Shown: positions 27,032 through 35,194, counted from the first letter of the stretch. The stretch: DNA of 64,000 nucleotides from Terriglobales bacterium (GCA_025980765.1 JAICXB010000012.1:1-64000); one strand, 5' to 3'. Numbers and translations: made by a program. Notes: generated by a model not told the origin, from the sequence alone.

Positions 27032-27394
27032 ATGAAGAAACTGATCCATCTTCTCGTTTTCCTCTTCCTGCTAGTCTGCGCTGGAGTTGCGCAGCCAGGC
27101 TCGAAAATCAAAGGGTCAGTTGTCGATGAAAAAGGAAATCCGATCAAATCGGCGGTCGTAATAGCTCACGACACCTCTGGGGACGATGCCAAATCCTATT
27201 CGCATAATTGGGAGGTGGCGACCGGGGTCGATGGAAATTTTGAATTTGACGTCTTAGGTGGATGTTATGACGTGTTCGTGTCCGCAAAGCTGTTCATTCC
27301 CTCTTCAGCGCGGGTTTGTCCCGAACCAGGGGCCGATGCCAGTTTCAGCGTCAGGTTGAGGAAAGATCCTCACCTGAGAATGCGAATCGATTGA
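27032..27394 (+). CDS. Exported carboxypeptidase-regulatory-like domain protein
   Basis: A 120-residue protein: signal peptide (LIHLLVFLFLLVCAGVAQ) and one Ig-like carboxypeptidase regulatory domain (IKGSVVDEKGNPIKSAVVIA, then DGNFEFDVLGGCYDVFVSA). Such domains are common in acidobacterial envelope proteins as binding or stabilising modules; a free-standing copy has no known activity. It ends 65 bases before the phosphohexomutase start but no functional link is visible. Confidence 0.72.
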   Translation: MKKLIHLLVFLFLLVCAGVAQPGSKIKGSVVDEKGNPIKSAVVIAHDTSGDDAKSYSHNWEVATGVDGNFEFDVLGGCYDVFVSAKLFIPSSARVCPEPGADASFSVRLRKDPHLRMRID

Positions 27395-27458
27395 CAGCTT
27401 CGCCGGATCTTCACTTCGAAGTTTTGGATGAGCTAAAACAAGCTGAGAGAGACTCCAC

Positions 27459-28874
27459 TTGCCTACTGATCGAATGCCTACACAAATCAAATTCGGGACT
27501 TCTGGATGGCGGGCCATCGTCGCCGATGAATTCACGCTGGAGAACGTCCGCCGGGCGGTGACCGGAATTGCGCGCTACGTTGCTGCGCAAAATACCAACG
27601 GAGCCAAGCTGCTGGTCGGGCGCGATCCTCGGTTTATGGGCGAGACTTTGGTCGCTGAGGCGGCGGCGATCCTTAGCGCGCATGGAATTCAGCCGCTCGT
27701 GATTCCGGAAGCGGCACCCACGCCGGCCATTGCGTATTCCGTCATTCAGCGCCAAACCGACGGCAGCATCAACTTCACCGCCTCGCACAATCCGCCGGAG
27801 TACAACGGCATCAAGTTTTCCACGCCGGATGGCGCGCCGGCTTTGCCTGAGGTGACGAAAGCCATCGAGAAGGAAATCGCTGCTGTCGATCTCAGCTCCT
27901 CCCGCACTATCGGCGCTACAGAACCACAGCAGGTCGATGTCCGCCCTGACTATCTCGGCCGCATCACCGAACTCGTCGACATTGGCGCTATCAAAAAGGC
28001 TGGGCTGAAGATTGTCTTTGACCCATTTTGGGGTGCGGCCCGGGGATACTCCGACCACTTGCTGCGCGAGAACGGCATCGCCGTTGTGTCGGTGCACGAT
28101 TATCGCGATGTGCTCTTTGGCGGACACGCGCCCGAACCCGAAGGCAAGCTGCTTGACGAATGTCGCGCGCGCATGAAGCAGATGGGCGCGGCCGTCGGCA
28201 TCTGCACCGACGGCGACGCCGACCGCTTCGGCATTGTGGATGCGGACGGCACGTTCCTGCAGCCCAACTACGTTATCGCCCTGCTCTTCGATTACCTGCT
28301 CGAGTCGCGCGCGTGGAAGAAGGGCGTCGGCAAATCTGTCGCGACGACTAACCTGCTCAACGCCATCGCGGAAAAGAATAAATTGGAACTACACGAGACA
28401 CCAGTCGGCTTCAAGTACATTGGCGAGCTGATCAAGAAGGATGCCATCACCATCGGCGGTGAGGAGAGCGCCGGACTCACCATCCGCCATCACGTTCCGG
28501 AAAAAGACGGCATCATCGCCGGCCTGCTCTGCTGCGAGATGGTTGCCGTTCGCAAAAAAACCTTAATGCAACAACTTCGCGACTTATTTGGCAAAGTTGG
28601 TTCCTTTTACCCAGTTCGGGAAAATTTCCGCTTGACGCCCGAAGTGAAGGCGACGTTCACTGGAAAGTTAGCTGTCGATCCCGCGGAATTTTCCGGCAGA
28701 AGAGTCAGCCAGGTCGTAAGGACCGACGGACTGAAGCTGATCCTCGAAGATGGATCGTGGGTTTGCTACCGGCTTTCGGGCACCGAGCCGGTAGTTCGCG
28801 TCTATACCGAGGCTAGGTCGGAGGCGGATTCAGCGAAGCTGACCGAGGCAGCGCGGCAATGGGTGCTGAGCTAA
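27459..28874 (+). CDS. Phosphoglucomutase/phosphomannomutase
   Basis: Alpha-D-phosphohexomutase of 471 residues interconverting hexose 1- and 6-phosphates for sugar-nucleotide synthesis. All four family motifs are present: the phosphoserine loop FTASHNPPEYNGIKF near 105, the metal loop DGDADRFG near 250, the sugar-specificity loop GGEESAG near 335, and the phosphate loop RLSGTEPVVRVYTE near 440. GEESAG with S in the loop fits Glc/Man-type enzymes more than GlmM, but substrate is not certain. The start is either TTG 27459, with GAGAG 8 bases upstream, or ATG 27474 without one. Confidence 0.92.
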   Translation: MPTDRMPTQIKFGTSGWRAIVADEFTLENVRRAVTGIARYVAAQNTNGAKLLVGRDPRFMGETLVAEAAAILSAHGIQPLVIPEAAPTPAIAYSVIQRQTDGSINFTASHNPPEYNGIKFSTPDGAPALPEVTKAIEKEIAAVDLSSSRTIGATEPQQVDVRPDYLGRITELVDIGAIKKAGLKIVFDPFWGAARGYSDHLLRENGIAVVSVHDYRDVLFGGHAPEPEGKLLDECRARMKQMGAAVGICTDGDADRFGIVDADGTFLQPNYVIALLFDYLLESRAWKKGVGKSVATTNLLNAIAEKNKLELHETPVGFKYIGELIKKDAITIGGEESAGLTIRHHVPEKDGIIAGLLCCEMVAVRKKTLMQQLRDLFGKVGSFYPVRENFRLTPEVKATFTGKLAVDPAEFSGRRVSQVVRTDGLKLILEDGSWVCYRLSGTEPVVRVYTEARSEADSAKLTEAARQWVLS

Positions 28875-28909
28875 GAACTCACCCGGGTACAAGGGAGCAT
28901 TAGGAACGG

Positions 28910-28996
28910 CGTTTCAGGTTTCGAGTTTCAGGTTTCGAGTTACGGCTCCTGACTTTTTGGGATAGGTCGGCTTGAAAGAACCTGAAACTTGAAACG
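28910..28996. repeat. Spacer hairpin of GTTTCAGG words
   Basis: gtttcaggtttcgagtttcagg words (28911-28932) pair with cctgaaacttgaaac (28981-28995). It lies between the phosphohexomutase and the FtsB-like gene and may act as a terminator; it resembles other simple-word spacers here. Confidence 0.5.
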
Positions 28997-29009
28997 TCTC
29001 TCCTTCTTT

Positions 29010-29372
29010 ATGAACAGCGACGAACTGCTTCACTTCATCTCCGAAGCCGTCTACCGCTGGCGACGCAGGTTCGCCACTGCCGGCGTCGCTCTGCTCGCCT
29101 GCTGGGTGGCGTATCACGTTGTCTTCGGCGCCAATGGGATGATGGTCTACGCCCATAAACGCGCCGAGTATCACTCCCTCAATCACGAGATCGAAGCATT
29201 GAAGCAGGAAAACGATCGCCTCGAACACAACGTGCAGTCGCTCAAGACCGATCCCAAAACCATCGAGAAAGAAGCCCGCGAACAACTTCGCTATGCCCGT
29301 CCCGGCGAAGTGATCTACACCCTGCCGCAAGCTGCTCCCGGCCAATCCACCGCTACGGCTGAAAAGCGCTAA
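29010..29372 (+). CDS. FtsB/DivIC-type septum formation protein
   Basis: A 120-residue protein: a short basic cytoplasmic start, one membrane helix (AGVALLACWVAYHVVFG), and a coiled coil (HSLNHEIEALKQENDRLEHN) ending in the conserved ARYARPGEVIY-like segment (REQLRYARPGEVIYTLP). This is the layout of the DivIC/FtsB family, which recruits division peptidoglycan synthases at the septum. ATG 29010 is chosen; an in-frame TTG at 28989 lies in the repeat hairpin. Confidence 0.85.
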   Translation: MNSDELLHFISEAVYRWRRRFATAGVALLACWVAYHVVFGANGMMVYAHKRAEYHSLNHEIEALKQENDRLEHNVQSLKTDPKTIEKEAREQLRYARPGEVIYTLPQAAPGQSTATAEKR

Positions 29373-29448
29373 GTCACCGAATCTGCATTATTTGTGTGCC
29401 CAGGAATGCCACTCTATCTTTAATCTGTAACCTCCGATTAACGCCCGT

Positions 29449-29464
29449 ATGGTAGAATGGTAGA
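29449..29464. promoter_or_regulatory. Tandem ATGGTAGA boxes upstream of vapB
   Basis: Two perfect 8-base repeats ATGGTAGA-ATGGTAGA abut 28 bases before the antitoxin ATG, overlapping a TAGAAT -10-like word. Autoregulatory binding by the VapBC complex is the likely use, by position only. Confidence 0.4.
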
Positions 29465-29491
29465 AAATTTGCTGCTTTTGCAGAATAGGCA

Positions 29492-29743
29492 ATGAAATCG
29501 CTGAATATAAAGGATCCCGAAGCACACCGCCTCGCTGCTGCGATTGTGCGTGAAACCGGTGAGACTTTGACAGGTGCGGTCACTCAAGCGTTGCGCGAAC
29601 GCCTGGAGCGTCTACCAAGGCGTCGCGGGAAGGCAACGGTGGAAGAACTCCTTGCAATTGCACAGCGAGCCGCCGCGCATGTAAAGAAACCATACTTGGA
29701 TCATGCGAAGTTCCTGTATGACGAAAGGGGACTTCCCAAGTGA
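29492..29743 (+). CDS. vapB: VapB antitoxin, PSK-type
   Basis: An 83-residue antitoxin of the Rv0623-like/PSK_trans_fac group. The N-terminal ribbon-helix-helix-like part [20 protein letters not shown] and [20 protein letters not shown] are typical; the basic middle is followed by a C-terminal toxin-wrapping tail ending YDERGLPK. It overlaps the toxin start by 4 bases (GTGA), so the pair is co-translated. Probable labile DNA-binding antidote to the PIN toxin. Confidence 0.9.
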   Translation: MKSLNIKDPEAHRLAAAIVRETGETLTGAVTQALRERLERLPRRRGKATVEELLAIAQRAAAHVKKPYLDHAKFLYDERGLPK

Positions 29744-30126
29744 TTCTCGACACTTCCGCGCTAGCCGCCATCTTATTCGGCGAGCCGGAGGCAGCTCGCT
29801 TCGTTCAATCGATCCACGATGCGGAGCGATGTCGAATCAGCGCCGCAAATTTTGTCGAACTCGCGATGGTGATCGAAGGCCAGGTCGGTCCGGATGCGAG
29901 TCGGCAATGCGACACGTTTTTTCGTCGCGCGCAAATTGCGATTGAACCTGTGAGCGTAGAACATGCTCATCTCGCGCGCCAGGCTTTTCTTGATTTCGGA
30001 AAAGGTCGCCATCCAGCCGGGCTGAATTTCGGAGACTGCTTCGCTTATGCTCTCGCCAAGGCGAGCGGCGAACCGCTGCTGTTCAAGGGAGCAGACTTCA
30101 GCCAGACCGACATCGCAGCAGCATAG
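29740..30126 (+). CDS. vapC: VapC toxin, PIN-domain ribonuclease
   Basis: A 128-residue PIN domain with the four acidic active-site positions in place: D in [12 protein letters not shown] in NFVELAMV, D in [12 protein letters not shown] and D in [10 protein letters not shown]. It should cleave RNA, often initiator tRNA or rRNA in this family, when the antitoxin is lost. GTG start overlaps vapB. The module looks intact. Confidence 0.92.
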   Translation: MILDTSALAAILFGEPEAARFVQSIHDAERCRISAANFVELAMVIEGQVGPDASRQCDTFFRRAQIAIEPVSVEHAHLARQAFLDFGKGRHPAGLNFGDCFAYALAKASGEPLLFKGADFSQTDIAAA

Positions 30127-30242
30127 GCAAACAGGCGTACTCGAAGCCTCAGTCATTGCGGGTCTATAACCCGCGAAAATTCCTGACCTGTTTTTTGTCA
30201 GCCAAGCACAACATTTCGGAAAATCAGCATGAAGGCCATTGC

Positions 30243-30472
30243 ATGCGGATACTCAGCGGCGTATTCGGGTTGATCGCCGGCACGGTTGCAATTTGCATCT
30301 CGCTGTTGTTTATTGCAAACGGAATGCAGGAGATGCAATCGGCCAAACAGTATCACGGCCATTCTCTATCACTGGTGCCATTGGCGGATGCGCTTTAGAG
30401 TTCGGCGGGAGCGCTCTGCTTGGAATAGGCGCTTACAAACTGCTGCGGCACGCAATCCGGGTACAAACGTGA
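30243..30472 (+). pseudogene. Small two-helix membrane protein, probably frameshifted
   Basis: ATG 30243 with GAAGG 8 bases ahead opens a frame with a clear membrane helix (GVFGLIAGTVAICISLLFIANG), here quoted in part as IAGTVAICISLLF, and ends at a TAG near 30396. Another frame over 30365-30472 reads ITGAIGGCALEFGGSALLGI, a second membrane-like helix, and ends KLLRHAIRVQT. Joining them needs loss or gain of one base near 30365-30375. I infer a gene of about 76 residues broken by a frameshift, or a sequencing error. Family unknown. Confidence 0.45.
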
Positions 30473-30617
30473 TGTTCTGCTTACTGAAAACCATTTCCAC
30501 ATTCACAAATTCGGGAATATGGCAGCTTTTGCTTTCGTTTTGACTTTCGATGTGACCAGCCTACCTTCAGCCAAATACCCAATGCCGAAATTTCCTGTAC
30601 CGTGATAGAAGGAATTC

Positions 30618-31685
30618 ATGCGAATCGGCATCCTCACCGGCGGCGGCGACTGTCCTGGGCTCAACGCGGTCATTCGTGCGGTAGTGCGCAAGGGCATCTT
30701 CCATCACCAGGACGAATTCACCGGCTTCCTCGAAGGCTGGCGCGGGGTAATGGAAGATCAGACTACTGCGCTTTCGCTTGATGCCATTGCGGGAATCCTC
30801 CCCCGCGGCGGGACCATTCTGCGCACCTCGCGCACCAATCCCATGAAGAAGGAAGGCGGAATCCAGCGCTGTCTCGAGACCCTGAAGCGCCACCGCGTCG
30901 AGGCCCTCATCTCCATCGGCGGAGACGATACTCAATCAGTCGCTTACAAGCTGCATGAGTGCGGAGTGAAGGTGGTTGGAGTGCCCAAGACCATCGACAA
31001 CGATCTCAGCGGCACTGACTTTTGTTTCGGCTTTGACACCGCGGTAAACGTGGCAACCGAAGCCATCGACCGCGTGCATACTACCGCCGAAGCCCACAAT
31101 CGCGTGATCGTCGTCGAGGTCATGGGACGCGACTCGGGATGGATCGCGATCTACAGCGGCATTGCCGGTGGCGCCGACGTGATCCTGATTCCCGAGCGTC
31201 CCTTCGACATCGACGAAGTTGCCGAAACGCTGCGTCAACGCCACAATCGCGGGCGCTACTTCAGTGTGGTCGTTATCGCCGAGGGCGCACGGCTTTTAGC
31301 CGGCAAAGATGATCAGGTCGCTTTCGCCCCTGGCAAAAAGGACGAGTTCGGCCATATCCGTCTGGGCGGCATCGGCACGTTGCTGGCGCAGGAACTGGAA
31401 AAACGCACTGGCTTCGAGACGCGCGCCGTCGTTCTTGGACACACCCAGCGCGGAGGCTCGCCCACAGCCTTCGACCGCATGCTGGCCACGCGTTATGGTA
31501 TCGGCGCTATCGATGCGGTGCATCGTTCCGATTTTGGGAAAATGGTCGCGCTGAAAGGAACGCAGATCGTCACCATCGCGCTCAAGGAAGCTCTTTCCCG
31601 GACTCGAGTTGTAGGTCAGGACCTGATCGACGTGGCCATCGGGCTGGGCGAACCCATGCACGCCACCGCACTCAAAGGCAAATAA
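30618..31685 (+). CDS. pfkA: 6-phosphofructokinase, probably pyrophosphate-dependent
   Basis: A 355-residue group III PfkA-family enzyme: GGGDCPGLNAVIRAVV at the start, GGTILRTSRTNP, GGDDTQSVAYKL, VPKTIDNDLSGTD, and VEVMGRDSGWIAIYSG. ATP enzymes have Gly at the two positions corresponding to E. coli 104 and 124; here they are Asp (GGDD) and Lys (PKTIDND), the pattern of PPi-dependent enzymes. It would then work reversibly in glycolysis and gluconeogenesis. AAGGA lies 6 bases before the ATG. The donor should be taken as predicted, not proven. Confidence 0.92.
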   Translation: MRIGILTGGGDCPGLNAVIRAVVRKGIFHHQDEFTGFLEGWRGVMEDQTTALSLDAIAGILPRGGTILRTSRTNPMKKEGGIQRCLETLKRHRVEALISIGGDDTQSVAYKLHECGVKVVGVPKTIDNDLSGTDFCFGFDTAVNVATEAIDRVHTTAEAHNRVIVVEVMGRDSGWIAIYSGIAGGADVILIPERPFDIDEVAETLRQRHNRGRYFSVVVIAEGARLLAGKDDQVAFAPGKKDEFGHIRLGGIGTLLAQELEKRTGFETRAVVLGHTQRGGSPTAFDRMLATRYGIGAIDAVHRSDFGKMVALKGTQIVTIALKEALSRTRVVGQDLIDVAIGLGEPMHATALKGK

Positions 31686-32149
31686 TTTCAGAGTTGAAGA
31701 AAATCAGCGTGGATACGGGCGCCTTCGCCCGCGCCGTTCACTCCAGCCAGCGACCCCCTAAGGAGTTCGAGTCAGCGAACCCCTATGAAGTTCCAGTCAG
31801 CGAACCCCTATGAAGTGTCATCCTGACGCCGAGTGATCAACTCCGCAAAGCGGAGTTGATCAGGCGAAGGAAGGACCTCTGCTAGAACCCCAGTCGCCTC
31901 TGCAGTTGTTGAATCTTCGACCACAAATTTCATTTGATCGCGGTTCTCGGCGAAATGTTCATTGGCAGCATGAGTTCGGCGGCTATTCACCCGGCAAGAG
32001 TAGGTGCTTGAAGATCCAGATGCATCATTGGAATCCGACAAATTGTAGGGGTTCTTCGCCCAAAAGATGGGCTTCAGAATGACAGCTCAAAGAAGTCGCT
32101 GAGAACTGACAACATCATCGAGCGGGATACCGGACATCGCCATCGGCAT
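31686..32149. repeat. Repeat-filled spacer after pfkA
   Basis: No supported gene. It holds three copies of a 25-nt tandem unit (starting about 31746, 31771 and 31796; the last two share gtcagcgaacccctatgaag exactly). A perfect 13-bp hairpin follows: TGATCAACTCCGC-AAA-GCGGAGTTGATCA at 31834-31862. The hairpin and the neighbouring tcatcctga word recur at 39751-39931. Confidence 0.7.
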
Positions 32150-32186
32150 TTAGCTTCGAAGCTACGAGGCTTCGCGGCTGCGCAGC
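32150..32186 (+). repeat. 37-nt repeat, left copy flanking secG
   Basis: A 37-nt word beginning TTAGCTTCGAAGCTACGAGG. Its inverted copy lies at 32555-32591 on the other side of secG (33 of 37 positions agree), and a related copy in this orientation lies at 32651-32688 before the tRNA-Leu gene. Confidence 0.7.
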
Positions 32187-32193
32187 TTTCTTT

Positions 32194-32538
32194 CTACCGC
32201 GTCATCGGCTGCGGCTCGCGGTTGGAGCCATTCGCCGGAGCGCCCGGCTGCGCCGGCGCTGTCTTCGTGGTGGCAGGCTTCGTGCCCGACAGGACCGAGC
32301 CGGTAGCGCGATGGCTCATCATCACCGACAGAATGATCGAGGTGATCATGAACAGCACTGCCGACCAACTGGTGGCTTTCGTGAGCACATTGGCCCCAGA
32401 CCGTGGTCCAAAAGCCGTCTGCGAGCCCATGCCGCCGAAGGCCGCGGCAACATCGGCGCTAGTCCCACTCTGCAGGAGAATGACGAAGACGATGAAGAGA
32501 CAAATGATGATGTGGATAACTAAAACAACGTAGAACAT
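32194..32538 (-). CDS. secG: Preprotein translocase subunit SecG
   Basis: A 114-residue SecG: helix 1 (VVLVIHIIICLFIVFVILLQ) is followed by the conserved QSGTSADVAAAFGG loop and helix 2 (WSAVLFMITSIILSVMMS), with a Pro/Ala/Thr tail. It stabilises the SecYEG channel in the inner membrane. AGGA lies 8 bases before ATG 32538; a longer start falls inside the flanking repeat. It lies next to tRNA-Leu(GAG) on the same strand, an association also known from E. coli. Confidence 0.93.
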   Translation of the reverse strand: MFYVVLVIHIIICLFIVFVILLQSGTSADVAAAFGGMGSQTAFGPRSGANVLTKATSWSAVLFMITSIILSVMMSHRATGSVLSGTKPATTKTAPAQPGAPANGSNREPQPMTR

Positions 32539-32554
32539 GAAAAAAATCCTAAGA

Positions 32555-32591
32555 GCTGCGAAGCCACGAAGCCTCGCAGCTACGAAGCTAA
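32555..32591 (-). repeat. 37-nt repeat, inverted copy flanking secG
   Basis: Inverted counterpart of 32150-32186, lying just upstream of the secG start and overlapping its leader. Together with the copy at 32651-32688 it can fold into long stems. Confidence 0.7.
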
Positions 32592-32650
32592 ACAAATTTT
32601 GGGATATAGCCGCCCTGGGCAGCCGAACCGATAACCGCGGTTTTGACGTC

Positions 32651-32688
32651 AGCTTCGTAGCTTCGTGGCTGCGCGGCTTCGAAGCTAA
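32651..32688. repeat. Third copy of the secG-flanking repeat
   Basis: AGCTTCGTAGCTTCGTGGCT onward, ending TTCGAAGCTAA, immediately abuts the CCA end of the tRNA-Leu gene (32690). It is partly self-complementary and belongs to the same AGCTTCG family. Confidence 0.65.
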
Positions 32689-32689
32689 G

Positions 32690-32774
32690 TGGTGCGGAAG
32701 AGGGGACTTGAACCCCTATGCCTTTCGGCGCCACCCCCTCAAGATGGTGTGTCTGCCAATTTCACCACTTCCGC
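32690..32774 (-). tRNA. tRNA-Leu (GAG)
   Basis: An 85-nt class II tRNA on the minus strand: acceptor GCGGAAG/CTTCCGC, anticodon stem CCATC/GGTGG around TTGAGGG loop with GAG, a long variable arm (GCGCCGAAAGGCAT), T-arm AGGGG-TTCAAGT-CCCCT, discriminator A and encoded CCA. Confidence 0.97.
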
Positions 32775-32851
32775 ACACATGTAGCGAATCGGTAAAAGAA
32801 GTATAGCAGAGGTGCTGCGACCGAATAACCGAATCACAAACCCGAATCCCG

Positions 32852-33012
32852 GCTACGGATGAGACGGATGGGACGGATTTGACGGACGTGATTGGGTCAA
32901 ACTTCATTCCAAATTGATCCGTCCGATCCGTAGTATCCGTTTTATCCGTCCGAGGTGTTGGCGTCTTTGTTTTGGGTTTTCCCCCTTCGCGTCCTCCGTG
33001 TCCTCCGTGTTA
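32852..33012. repeat. Spacer of GACGGAT/ATCCGTC inverted words
   Basis: gacggat words at 32852-32886 face atccgtc words at 32917-32951, so a hairpin with imperfect stems is possible. It is followed by the phrase cgtcctccgtgtcctccgtgttaa, a relative of the words at 43375-43414. No gene is seen between tRNA-Leu and the VOC gene. Confidence 0.55.
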
Positions 33013-33051
33013 AAAAAGATTTTGGGTTCTGCCCCAAGGAGCCACCCATAG

Positions 33052-33531
33052 ATGAAAGCGAAAAACACGGTCTGCCTCTGGTTCGACAAAGACGCGCTTG
33101 ATGCGGCGCGCTTCTATGCCGCCACCTTCCCCAACAGTGAAGTCACCGCCGTACACAAGGCGCCCGCCGACTACCCGAATGGCAAGAAGGACGACGTCCT
33201 GACTGTGGAGTTCACCGTCGCCGGCATTCCCTGCCTCGGTCTCAACGGCGGTCCGGCGTTCAAGCACAATGAGGCATTCTCCTTCCAGATTGCAACCGAC
33301 GATCAGGCCGAGACCGACCGCTACTGGAAAGCGATCGTCGGCAATGGCGGACAGGAAAGCGCTTGCGGCTGGTGCAAGGACCGTTGGGGCCTATCCTGGC
33401 AGATCACCCCACGCGCGCTGACCGATGCCCTGGCGGCCGGTGGCGCTGAGGCAAAACGAGCATTCGAGGCGATGATGTCGATGACGAAGATCGACGTTGC
33501 CACCATCGAGGCGGCGCGTCGCGGCCGATGA
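33052..33531 (+). CDS. VOC superfamily protein, PhnB/DNA-binding demethylubiquinone-type
   Basis: A 159-residue protein of the 3-dmu-9_3-mt/PhnB type. It begins NTVCLWFDKDALDAARFYA with TFPNSEV, then TVEFTVAGIPCLGLNGGPAF and WGLSWQITPRALTDALAAGG, all hallmark segments. These VOC proteins are often annotated as methyltransferases but lack a SAM site; their function is mostly unknown. AAGGAG lies about 10 bases before the ATG. Stand-alone gene at the edge of the repeat-rich island. Confidence 0.85.
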   Translation: MKAKNTVCLWFDKDALDAARFYAATFPNSEVTAVHKAPADYPNGKKDDVLTVEFTVAGIPCLGLNGGPAFKHNEAFSFQIATDDQAETDRYWKAIVGNGGQESACGWCKDRWGLSWQITPRALTDALAAGGAEAKRAFEAMMSMTKIDVATIEAARRGR

Positions 33532-33598
33532 TGAGATCGAAGCAGTCCTCAATTCGGACAGGTCGGTACACGGATGTTCTTCCTGTTCTCGCCCGTTT

Positions 33599-33807
33599 CC
33601 TGAGAACAGGGGAAAAATACAGAGAAAAATACGTTCTGCGGCTGCCAAGAGCCATTTTCTGCCCAAAATTCGCAAATTCTGGCCAAAGCTGAGGAAATGA
33701 ACAGGAAAGGAACAGGAAAGCCGCGATTTTCGGCGTAAGTCTTTGCTTTGACATAAGTTAGCAGCCGGAAGCCAGCGATTCGTGCAAAATAACAGGAAAC
33801 GAACAGG
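33599..33807 (+). repeat. 209-nt non-coding element, copy 1
   Basis: Three conserved blocks at 33599-33622, 33688-33716 and 33786-33807 (the last reads AAAATAACAGGAAACGAACA...). An inverted copy with the same blocks at the same spacing lies at 54528-54735. The interior between blocks is diverged. AACAGGAAA words are repeated inside. Frames through it have no protein features. Confidence 0.75.
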
Positions 33808-33939
33808 AAAGCTCCGGGATCACTCGCTCGTCCACAAGTTTTCCACAAGCGAATTCTTAAACATGGAAACGGGAGAACAGCTGCTCAGTACCATCCGCGG
33901 TAGCGAATGGGTGCAGTTGGGTTCGGCTTGCCGTTGCCG

Positions 33940-34107
33940 TAAGAACGGCCTGTCGTAGGGCCCCGCAGCCGCTATTTTCGCGGCTGTGGGCAGGGTAGCG
34001 GGCCGTGCAGTTGGGTCGGTGTGTCGCTTCGCGATGCACGGAGCCGCCGTCAACAGCAACACCAACCCCAACTGCAACGGCGCGGCCCGCTACCGCAGGC
34101 CGTTCCG
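33940..34107. repeat. REP-like repeats (GGCCTGCGGTAGCGGGCC family), cluster 1
   Basis: Several copies or halves of a GC-rich word: about 33943-33960, 33995-34015, and a full 24-nt copy at 34084-34107 ending GCAGGCCGTTCCG. A separate hairpin (CCGCAGCCGC...GCGGCTGTGGG) lies at 33963-33990. The full copy overlaps the 3' end of the VOC gene. Confidence 0.7.
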
Positions 34108-34509
34108 TAGTCTCCAGTGGAAGCACAGGCCGTAGCCGTCAGGATCGCGCAGATACAGTTGCTTCATCCCATACGGGGCGATCTGCGGCTTTTCTGAGTT
34201 GATGCCTTTCTCTTGCAGATACGCATAAACCGCGTCTACATCGGGAGCGCCAAAGTATAGACAGGTGTCGTGATGGTCGGCGACCCGACGCTGGTCCGCG
34301 CTTGCCGGACGGCGTCCTGGATCGTATGCGGTGTTGAGCATAAGGTGAATGTCGCCGCGCACCAGCCAGACCCAATTGTGATCCGGCGCTGTCGTGTTCT
34401 GATCTGTGGCGTGAATTTCAAATCCCAGCACGTCGCAGTAGAAGTTCAGCGAGGTCGCCATATCGAACACTTGCAGCAGCGGACACATACCGCGAATCTC
34501 CAACGCCAT
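34090..34509 (-). CDS. VOC superfamily protein, glyoxalase/bleomycin-resistance type
   Basis: A 139-residue protein with two beta-alpha-beta units: LQVFDMATSLNFYCDVLGFE, VWLVRGDIHLMLN, then DVDAVYAYLQEKGI and QLYLRDPDGYGLCFHW. The metal-ligand positions (C/H early, E/H later) are only partly kept, so enzyme activity is uncertain. The last five residues (RNGLR) and the TAG are encoded by a REP-like repeat, so the native C-terminus was probably replaced when the repeat arrived. Confidence 0.82.
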   Translation of the reverse strand: MALEIRGMCPLLQVFDMATSLNFYCDVLGFEIHATDQNTTAPDHNWVWLVRGDIHLMLNTAYDPGRRPASADQRRVADHHDTCLYFGAPDVDAVYAYLQEKGINSEKPQIAPYGMKQLYLRDPDGYGLCFHWRLRNGLR

Positions 34510-34666
34510 TTCTCACCTCGTGATCTGAAACACGCATCCTCACTCCGAGCTGTGCTCTCCGCTCCGGCCTCCATTCCAGCAGGCGAAAAGCAGGCGTCTG
34601 CTGGGGGCCCCAGCCTGCGGCAGCACCGTGGAAGAAGCCGGTGGCGCTGCATACATCGTCCTTCGG

Positions 34667-35194
34667 CTATGGCTTTGACTGAAGGTCGGGTTTGTCGGTT
34701 GTCAGGTCTACGGGAACGGAGACGTGCTCGTGGACGATCAGCCACTTCCCGCTGGTCTTGCGATAAACATCGGTGACGCGGACGGTTATGTCCGAAGCGC
34801 TACCGTTTTTCATCTTTCCTGCGACGTGCTGGAAGCTGTAGCTATAAGCCATGTTCCCGTCGGTCGTGATGCTCAGGTCATTGATGTCGAATGTGATTGG
34901 ACCGTCGAACGTGCCGAGGAAACCTTGCCAGTCCTTCTTGTATGCCTCCCATCCCACGTACTCCCGAGGCGGAGTCACGTCGAAGACTACAAGCTTCTCG
35001 CCAGGCTGGTAATTTGCCATGATCTTGCTGAGGTCTTTCGCCTTGACCGCGTCACCAAAATTCTGCTCCAGCCTTCGGATTTGGGCCTCATCGTTTGACT
35101 TGGCGCCGGCGCCCGCTTTGGATTTCGTTTTTAGTGCAGGTGCTACCAGCACCAAAGCCGTAAGAACCAGACAAATGCTTACTCTGCTTCTCAT
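34667..35194 (-). CDS. Exported SnoaL/NTF2-like protein
   Basis: A 175-residue protein with a signal peptide (SICLVLTALVLVAPAL) and an NTF2-like/DUF4440 domain: EAQIRRLEQNFGDAVKAKDL, ANYQPGEKLVVFDVTPP, FDINDLSITTDGNMAYSYSF, and VTDVYRKTSGKWLIVHEHVS. The family includes ketosteroid-isomerase-like enzymes and binding proteins; the ligand is unknown. GGAGGA lies 7 bases before ATG 35194. Confidence 0.82.
   Translation of the reverse strand: MRSRVSICLVLTALVLVAPALKTKSKAGAGAKSNDEAQIRRLEQNFGDAVKAKDLSKIMANYQPGEKLVVFDVTPPREYVGWEAYKKDWQGFLGTFDGPITFDINDLSITTDGNMAYSYSFQHVAGKMKNGSASDITVRVTDVYRKTSGKWLIVHEHVSVPVDLTTDKPDLQSKP

Noticed and set aside
31808-32041. 77-residue minus-strand frame in the pfkA spacer
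   Set aside because: Partly encoded by the hairpin repeat and without features.
33052-33531. Methyltransferase role suggested by the family name
   Set aside because: The VOC fold has no SAM-binding motif; the name is historical.
33404-33848. Minus-strand frames of about 100-116 residues through the 209-nt element
   Set aside because: Composition follows the repeat words and no start signal or domain is present; copy 2 does not keep the frame.
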